Positions 7,358-12,140 of a DNA stretch of 12,140 bases are shown here, one piece after another. Each line of letters starts with the position of its first letter. Within the stretch, counting starts at the first letter, position 1. A program made the translations under genes and the position numbers. The notes below the pieces were generated by a model, which ran no database searches, was not told the DNA's origin, and saw only the letters and a list, made by a program, of their open reading frames with translations. This DNA comes from Candidatus Hydrogenedentota bacterium (lineage in GTDB: Bacteria > Hydrogenedentota > Hydrogenedentia > Hydrogenedentales > CAITNO01), in contig SKQZ01000055.1 in NCBI GenBank assembly GCA_007118765.1, forward strand, positions 1 to 12,140. Reading direction: 5' to 3'.

Positions 7358-7384
7358 TTAGCACTCAACCGTATAGAGTGCTAA
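7358..7384 (-). promoter_or_regulatory. CIRCE operator (HrcA binding site)
   Basis: A perfect inverted repeat TTAGCACTC - 9 bases - GAGTGCTAA matches the CIRCE consensus at all 18 arm positions. It overlaps the expected groEL transcription start and lies in the leader of about 100 bases. CIRCE is the binding site of the heat-inactivated repressor HrcA, so groEL is expected to be derepressed on heat shock. hrcA itself is not in the window. Confidence 0.97.
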
Positions 7385-7388
7385 CAGA

Positions 7389-7417
7389 ATGGTAGCACAT
7401 TTCCACGCCCATGTCAA
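7389..7417 (-). promoter_or_regulatory. groEL promoter, sigma-A type
   Basis: On the minus strand a perfect TTGACA (7412-7417) and TACCAT (7389-7394) are separated by exactly 17 bases. A TGC just before the -10 adds an extended -10 element. The predicted transcription start falls at about 7382, at the edge of the CIRCE repeat, which is the standard geometry for HrcA repression. Confidence 0.85.
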
Positions 7418-7477
7418 GTCGTTTGCGACGCGCACGCCACCGGCCATGCGGCATCGCCTGCGACACAACCAATCGTG

Positions 7478-7483
7478 TATGAT
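7478..7483 (+). promoter_or_regulatory. Possible -10 element for the secreted glycosidase-like gene
   Basis: TATGAT matches the -10 consensus at 5 of 6 positions, about 38 bases before the start codon at 7522. No acceptable -35 hexamer is seen at 16-18 bases spacing. The stretch 7418-7521 between the groEL promoter and this gene otherwise shows no recognisable element. Confidence 0.22.
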
Positions 7484-7521
7484 GTACGGCACACTCATGG
7501 CGTTAACCCCAAAGGAAAAAC

Positions 7522-9909
7522 ATGAATTACACAATGCCTTTTTACTGTTGTATCGTAATCCCATTCGCCTTGTTTTGCGCAAGCGCCGCAGAAGACGATC
7601 CGAATGCCGGAAAAACATCGCCGGAGCGCATCGGCACGGTGCGCGTTGGCGGCACAGGCACATTTGACTTGGACACGCTATACCATGACGGCGCGGAGCA
7701 ATGGCGCTGGTTAAGCGTGCCCCACAGCCGCTTGGTGCTGAATCCTTCGCTGATTACAGAACGTTCAACACCGCTGTGTAACCTGTTGGCGCTGCATGTA
7801 GGCCATTGGCATGGGGCGCATCCTGAGCGGCTGCAAGGCTTGGCCGCCATACGTGTGCTTGATGCGGCCACTGTGGCGCATTCTTCGCGCACCTGGCATC
7901 AGTGTCTCACGCCAAATGCCGACTGGATATCCGAAACCGGCCCGTGGATCTTTGAGGGCGCCACGGCCCAACAGGACAATGACAAGGCAACGATTGCCGT
8001 GGAAGCGGCCGGCGATCCGTGGGGTCATGCCGCCCTGACCATCACGCCCCCTTTCCCCGCCCGTGCCGGATTCATCCGTATTTCGGCGCCGGATGTGAGG
8101 GGCGCATGGGCGCTGAAAATAGGACATGAGGACCTTCCCGTAGACGCTTACGTCCAACATGACACGCAACGTGCCGGCGTCTATACCTACGACTTGACGC
8201 AGGTGGACGGCTGGCGCGACCGGGAATCATTCGAGGTAAAGTTCTTTGCCGTGGGCGATAACGCCGCCGCCACGCTTGCTTCCCTGGAAATCGCATTGCA
8301 TGAGGATGACCCTGACATGGGACGCGCCGCGACGGTGGACTCATGTTGGCATCCCCATCAGCTGTCGTTTGCGGCCCAATACGAAACGGACGCCACACAC
8401 ATTGCCGGACGGGACTTTTTCCATGATGAAGACACTATTGTCCGGCTGCTGGATGTTCATGTGAAGGGAGATGCGCCGGCCGTACTGCGTGTGGAAGGGC
8501 ATTCGCAGGCGGATCCGGGCCATCTTGATGAACCGAAGGGCGCCATTGCCTTTCAACGAGACGGCTACGCCCACGCGCTCGCGCTGACACAGCAGCTGGA
8601 GACCGGTTACGCCGTGCCCGAAGGGTTTGCGGCGGCACAAGACGGTTTTCGCTGGTGGTTTGATGTACCGCTGACGCCCGGCAAAACCCGCCTCGCCTTC
8701 ACTGTGTCCTTCGCAACAGGCGACAACGCGCAAGATGCGGCGTTGCAACAGGCAACGCAGACACGCGACCACGCGGCGGGGCTGGCCGCGCGCAAGACGG
8801 CATGGCGTGAAATGCTCGGACGTGTGCCCGCACCGGAACACTTCGGCATCACGGATATTGATGCCAAGGGCGTAACAGCAGCCGAACACCGTCGCGCCTA
8901 TTACGCGGCATGGACGTTTGTGCTGCAAAATGTGTTGCCGCCCATGCCGGAGAATGCCTATCCCTATCCGCAGACTCCCACAGGCAAGCCTTCTCTGTGG
9001 TCCGAAGGGGCAAGCAAAGCGCGCGCATCGGCGGCGTGGGAAAGTTTCTTTGCACAACAACTGCTCGTCCATATTGATCCGGACACCGCATGGGACGCGT
9101 TTGAAGGCATGATGATGCAGGTGGATGCGGACGGTTGGCTGGACGGGGAAGTGTTGCCGTCGCGCAAAGCGGAAACCGCCTGGGTACTCTACTCCAACAC
9201 GGGCGACCGGACGCGGCTGGAAAAAGTATACCCGCCCATCAGCCGCTACCTGCGGTGGCGGGAAAAGAACCCGCGCTGGATTTATCGCGACCATGACAAC
9301 CCGCATCAACGGGACAGCAACTTTGTGGATTCACTGCTGCTGGACCTGCACTATGCCAAACAGATCGCGACGAGATTGGGCCTTGACGCCGACGAATGGC
9401 GCGCCATGGGCGAACGGGTTACCGAAGCGTATTTGCAGTGGTTCTTCCCGGAGGAGTATCCCCATCCGGTGCAATACTATTATAAGGACACCAATACACA
9501 CGATGCGGGTCATGCCACGTGGGTATGCAGCGGACTGTATCTGGACGGATTGCCTGACTGGGCGGATGAGGCGTTGATGGAACTGTTTCTAAGCATGTAT
9601 GACCCCGCCCGCGATCTGGCCGGCCTGGACTTCTATAAGCATCCCGTTGGCGCCATGATCAGCCACGGTTTGTTGCGCCGCGGTCTGGAAGAAAAAGCAA
9701 GGGGATATATGCAGGCCGTGTTGCGTGACATTATCCGCGCCACCCGATTCTCGGAAAACTACTCCTTTGAACCCCTGCGCGGTTGGGGCGTGGAAGACTC
9801 CATGTTCGGCGCCGCCACCGTTATTGAGTTTACCTTGATGCTCAACGGCATGCGCATTGACGGGCCTCCTGCGCAGGCGCATACAATATCGAACATATCG
9901 CCGCAATAG
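7522..9909 (+). CDS. Secreted (alpha/alpha)6 glycosidase-like protein (GH63/GH37-like C-terminal half)
   Basis: A 795-residue protein. Residues 1-23 form a Sec signal peptide (hydrophobic FYCCIVIPFALFC, cleavage near ASAA). Residues about 35-400 look beta-rich, with a possible carbohydrate-binding-type sandwich near 140-260. Residues about 440-780 are alpha-helical with aromatic-rich segments: SLWSEGASKARASAAWESFF (491-510), VDADGWLDGE (534-543), RDSNFVDSLLLDLHYAK (597-613), NTHDAGHATWVCSGLYLDGL (658-677) and SENYSFEPLRGWGVEDSMFG (744-763). That order resembles six-hairpin glycosidases such as GH63 and GH37, where the late ENY-type segment carries the catalytic base; E745 is the candidate here. 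The family assignment is inference. AAAGGA lies about 5 bases before the ATG. The gene is divergent from groEL and ends 3 bases from the next, convergent gene. Substrate unknown. Confidence 0.7.
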   Translation: MNYTMPFYCCIVIPFALFCASAAEDDPNAGKTSPERIGTVRVGGTGTFDLDTLYHDGAEQWRWLSVPHSRLVLNPSLITERSTPLCNLLALHVGHWHGAHPERLQGLAAIRVLDAATVAHSSRTWHQCLTPNADWISETGPWIFEGATAQQDNDKATIAVEAAGDPWGHAALTITPPFPARAGFIRISAPDVRGAWALKIGHEDLPVDAYVQHDTQRAGVYTYDLTQVDGWRDRESFEVKFFAVGDNAAATLASLEIALHEDDPDMGRAATVDSCWHPHQLSFAAQYETDATHIAGRDFFHDEDTIVRLLDVHVKGDAPAVLRVEGHSQADPGHLDEPKGAIAFQRDGYAHALALTQQLETGYAVPEGFAAAQDGFRWWFDVPLTPGKTRLAFTVSFATGDNAQDAALQQATQTRDHAAGLAARKTAWREMLGRVPAPEHFGITDIDAKGVTAAEHRRAYYAAWTFVLQNVLPPMPENAYPYPQTPTGKPSLWSEGASKARASAAWESFFAQQLLVHIDPDTAWDAFEGMMMQVDADGWLDGEVLPSRKAETAWVLYSNTGDRTRLEKVYPPISRYLRWREKNPRWIYRDHDNPHQRDSNFVDSLLLDLHYAKQIATRLGLDADEWRAMGERVTEAYLQWFFPEEYPHPVQYYYKDTNTHDAGHATWVCSGLYLDGLPDWADEALMELFLSMYDPARDLAGLDFYKHPVGAMISHGLLRRGLEEKARGYMQAVLRDIIRATRFSENYSFEPLRGWGVEDSMFGAATVIEFTLMLNGMRIDGPPAQAHTISNISPQ

Positions 9910-9912
9910 TCC

Positions 9913-11139
9913 TCACAGCGCGGGCGTCTTGCCGAACATGGCGTTCAATGCGTCAATCCCATCGGGATGTTGTTTCAAAGACAGGCCACAGTTCCAGTTG
10001 TAGACCACAACAAACCGACAATCACGAAACGACAGGGTGCGCTCGAAGTGGTCGCGCCAGCCGGCCGCGTTCTCTCCGTGCCACCACCATTCAACGGCGG
10101 CCCAGCGTCCTGTGCCGTGTTTGTCCAACGCAGCGCCGAGTCCGTCTGCATCAGCCGGGTCAGTAAAATAAAAGCTCCAGCCGGGCGCCGACCACTCATT
10201 GAAAGCGGGCCACCAAGGCATGGTCTTCTCCCACGGGGCATAATTGCCGCCCTGATGGGTGAAAACGATTTCTCTCGGCAGTCCGGCGCGGTGGGCTTCT
10301 TTCGCCAGCATAGCAAGGTAACCATGAATAATTTTGGCGATGTCATCTCGGGCAAGTTCCCCTGAGTCTTTCAACCCCAAGGTGGTCGCCGCAGCATATC
10401 CCAACGGTTGCAAACCGCCGTGCCATCCTTGTGAAAAGTCCAAGCCATGTTCCGGGTCCTGCGTGGCGGGCATATCCGCAAGCGCATTGCCCTGCGGATA
10501 ATAATAGGCATTCACCCCAATGCTCACCTCGTGTCCCAGTTTTACGCCGCCCAGCAGCCATTTCTTGTTTTCGGGAAGCGCCTGCCACCATTCAGCAACG
10601 AGGGGCAGCAAGCGTCGCAGCGCCTGCTGATGGGCCTTCACAACCGCCGGGCTCGCCATATTCATCATGGGCAGCACACGGATTTGATGTCCCCAATTGC
10701 GCCATCCGATCCGAACGGCATGTTCAGGCCCCCAATCGTACCATTCAACGTTATGCCGGTTATCAGGGTCATATCCAGGTGCATCCGGATCCCACCAGTT
10801 CCACAAATCAGGCCGGTGGCCCCACCAGTTCATACCATCAAGATTAACGAGCACCGGCATGTTTGTTTTCAAGCTTAATTCGAGAAACCGTTGCAGGCTT
10901 TGCGCCACCAGGTCCAGGTCATAACGCAGGAAATCAAACACGAACGACACACCCAGTTGCAAGTGTGGATTGCCGGACGGGTTTATTGCATCGCGTATTT
11001 CGTCGAACCCGTCACGAGTGAAACTGTCCGGATGGCCTGCATCCCATTCGATGCCGGGCGCTTTGTTGATAAAAACATAGCGTGGCGCCTCGTCGCCGGT
11101 TTCAGCGGCCATCAACATCACGCAAAGACAGAAGCACAT
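9913..11139 (-). CDS. Unrecognised, probably exported protein; possible TIM-barrel glycoside hydrolase-like fold
   Basis: A 408-residue product that I cannot assign to a named family. The N-terminus MCFCLCVMLMAAETG is a short, uncharged, cysteine-rich hydrophobic stretch that may be a signal peptide. The body alternates strands and helices in the manner of a TIM barrel and is rich in Trp and Tyr: VLVNLDGMNWWGHRPDLWNWW (97-116), GVKLGHEVSIGVNAYYY (198-214), FTHQGGNY (293-300), FNEWSAPGW (313-321), WAAVEWWWHGEN (346-357) and VVVYNWNCG (377-385). E204, E315 and E350 are candidate catalytic carboxylates if it is a hydrolase. In-frame codons reach back to 11196, but that extension crosses a terminator hairpin and lacks a ribosome binding site. 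AAAGGG sits just before 11139, so I place the start there; the adjacent GTG at 11142 is an alternative. Confidence 0.7.
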   Translation of the reverse strand: MCFCLCVMLMAAETGDEAPRYVFINKAPGIEWDAGHPDSFTRDGFDEIRDAINPSGNPHLQLGVSFVFDFLRYDLDLVAQSLQRFLELSLKTNMPVLVNLDGMNWWGHRPDLWNWWDPDAPGYDPDNRHNVEWYDWGPEHAVRIGWRNWGHQIRVLPMMNMASPAVVKAHQQALRRLLPLVAEWWQALPENKKWLLGGVKLGHEVSIGVNAYYYPQGNALADMPATQDPEHGLDFSQGWHGGLQPLGYAAATTLGLKDSGELARDDIAKIIHGYLAMLAKEAHRAGLPREIVFTHQGGNYAPWEKTMPWWPAFNEWSAPGWSFYFTDPADADGLGAALDKHGTGRWAAVEWWWHGENAAGWRDHFERTLSFRDCRFVVVYNWNCGLSLKQHPDGIDALNAMFGKTPAL

Positions 11140-11159
11140 CACGGCGTTTCCCTTTCTGT

Positions 11160-11222
11160 AAAAAACATCTCGCCGGATTCCCGACATGCACGTCACACGA
11201 CTGCACGAGGAAATCCGGCGAG
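11160..11222 (-). terminator. Intrinsic terminator (or attenuator) after the second Gfo/Idh/MocA gene
   Basis: Read on the minus strand, an 11-bp perfect stem CTCGCCGGATT / AATCCGGCGAG (arms 11212-11222 and 11169-11179) is followed three bases later by six T (11160-11165). The 32-base loop can fold further through a bulged TGCA-GTC / GAC-TGCA pairing. It starts about 54 bases after the oxidoreductase stop codon and ends only 20 bases before the start of the next gene on the same strand. It probably terminates the oxidoreductase transcript, and could act as an attenuator for the next gene. Confidence 0.85.
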
Positions 11223-11276
11223 CTACTGTCCGTCCGACACAGGCGTTCCCGTATCGGCCTAATATTTCTACGCTGG

Positions 11277-12140
11277 TTAGACGTCCTTCACATCCGGCAC
11301 TTCAAATCCCGGACGATTCGGGTCCTTCAGCAGTGCATTGGCTTCATCCGCATACTCGCCGACATGCCGTTCCGTTTCCGGATCAAATGTCAGCCACGGC
11401 CCGACAATATATTCGGTGCCATCTTCGGGAAGGCCAACGCCTTTGTGCATGATCTCGTGAAGCCGGCCAAAATGCTCATAGGCCTCGGGCCTGCTGTCGC
11501 CAAAGCGTGCCGATTGGGCATTGAAAGGCATGGGCTGACCAAGCCGATACGAGTTGTTCATCAGATGGCCGACCACACTGCCATAATGGGCATCGTAAGC
11601 GTTGCCGTTGGCCATGGTGGGATCGTTTGCGCGACAGGCATTGATGAAGCTGCCATAGTTGCCGCCGGGCGTCACATGACCTTCGGGCACATCAATATCT
11701 TCGCCAACGTCGCTTCCCGCGGGGTAGTACTTGCCGCGAATAATCTTGCCGCCATCTTCAAAGTAATACTCATTCTCGACCTGGTGTTCATAGTCCTCGT
11801 AATTCACATTGCGGACATTAAAGAAAATCTGCTGACCGTTCGGGAATTCCGCAAGGGCAAACATGGTGTTGGGGGTTTCGCCCTGATCGTCCCACTTAAA
11901 GCGTCCGCCAATGGCTATGGTGCGCACCGGGAGGGTTTGGTCTTTATCCAGCGCCCAGCAAGCGACATCAAGCTGGTGTGTGCCCTGATTGTTCAGGTCG
12001 CCGTTGCCGGTGTTCCAGAACCAATGCCAATTATAGTGCACGTAATTGCGGTGGAATTCGTCCACAACTGCCGGGCCGCGCCAGAGGTTCCAATCCAGAT
12101 GATCGGGCGGATCGGTGGGCTCTCTGAATCCGATGCTGCC
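11277..12140 (-). CDS. Gfo/Idh/MocA family oxidoreductase, C-terminal part (N-terminus beyond window)
   Basis: An open frame enters at the right edge and gives 287 residues to the TAA at 11277-11279. The N-terminal Rossmann fold and EKP motif lie outside the window. The visible part is the C-terminal alpha/beta domain, with PPDHLDWNLWRGPA near residues 11-24, HYNWHWFWNTGNGDLNNQG near 35-53 and the active-site pair in GTHQLDVACW (H55 and D58 of the visible part). This is the pattern of the abundant Gfo/Idh/MocA proteins of planctomycete-like bacteria, which often begin with a Tat signal; that cannot be checked here. The acceptor is probably a sugar or related compound. A strong terminator follows its stop codon. 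Confidence 0.93.
   Translation of the reverse strand, partial: GSIGFREPTDPPDHLDWNLWRGPAVVDEFHRNYVHYNWHWFWNTGNGDLNNQGTHQLDVACWALDKDQTLPVRTIAIGGRFKWDDQGETPNTMFALAEFPNGQQIFFNVRNVNYEDYEHQVENEYYFEDGGKIIRGKYYPAGSDVGEDIDVPEGHVTPGGNYGSFINACRANDPTMANGNAYDAHYGSVVGHLMNNSYRLGQPMPFNAQSARFGDSRPEAYEHFGRLHEIMHKGVGLPEDGTEYIVGPWLTFDPETERHVGEYADEANALLKDPNRPGFEVPDVKDV

Noticed and set aside
7282..7368. N-terminal extension of groEL upstream of the ATG at 7281
   Set aside because: The extension would translate through the CIRCE operator and leader. The conserved MAAK start and a well-placed AAGGAG support 7281.
8341..9309. A 322-codon minus-strand frame inside the glycosidase-like gene
   Set aside because: It is an antisense shadow; the plus-strand frame has a signal peptide, a Shine-Dalgarno site and domain-like motifs.
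11140..11196. N-terminal extension of the 9913-11139 gene to 11187 or 11196
   Set aside because: It runs through the T tract and one arm of a strong terminator hairpin and has no Shine-Dalgarno site, whereas AAAGGG lies right before 11139.
1..12140. tRNA, rRNA, CRISPR arrays, insertion sequences or phage genes
   Set aside because: I saw no repeat arrays, transposase motifs, terminal inverted repeats or RNA gene signatures on either strand. Small or divergent RNAs cannot be excluded by eye.

Overview
The window is bacterial, gene-dense and moderately GC-rich, with clear Shine-Dalgarno sites, sigma-A-type promoters and intrinsic terminators. Perfect CIRCE control of groEL, a GGM-less GroEL and a Gfo/Idh/MocA protein with a DWNLW...YNWHWFWxTGNGD signature suggest a PVC-type or Hydrogenedentota-like environmental bacterium. 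That placement is an inference from protein style only; no rRNA or other marker is present.

Layout. (1) 1-1103, minus: N-terminal two-thirds of NBD1-containing ClpC, cut by the window edge. (2) 1314-3196, plus: a two-gene operon of NAD(P)H-hydrate dehydratase (nnrD) and thiamine-monophosphate kinase (thiL), overlapping at ATGA. (3) 3181-5549, minus: a CXXC peroxiredoxin-like/thioredoxin-fold protein, a YhhN (lysoplasmalogenase-type) membrane protein and a Gfo/Idh/MocA oxidoreductase. (4) 5689-7281, minus: a stand-alone groEL with a textbook promoter, CIRCE operator and intrinsic terminator, and no groES beside it. (5) 7522-9909, plus: a large secreted protein with an (alpha/alpha)6 glycosidase-like C-terminal half, divergent from groEL. 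(6) 9913-12140, minus: an unrecognised, probably exported TIM-barrel-like protein and, upstream of it, the C-terminal part of a second Gfo/Idh/MocA oxidoreductase. A strong terminator hairpin lies between these two.

How they fit together. clpC and groEL are the protein-quality-control part; only groEL carries CIRCE, so the two appear to be under different heat-shock control. nnrD and thiL are cofactor maintenance and synthesis. The right-hand 4.6 kb looks like part of a carbohydrate-processing locus (secreted glycosidase-like protein, putative TIM-barrel hydrolase, sugar-type NAD(P) oxidoreductase). This is the part with the least described biology.

I see no tRNA, rRNA, CRISPR array, insertion sequence or prophage gene. 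Nothing in the window amounts to a demonstrably new system; the best leads are the carbohydrate locus, the terminator or attenuator hairpin in front of the unrecognised gene, and the solitary CIRCE-controlled groEL with an atypical tail.
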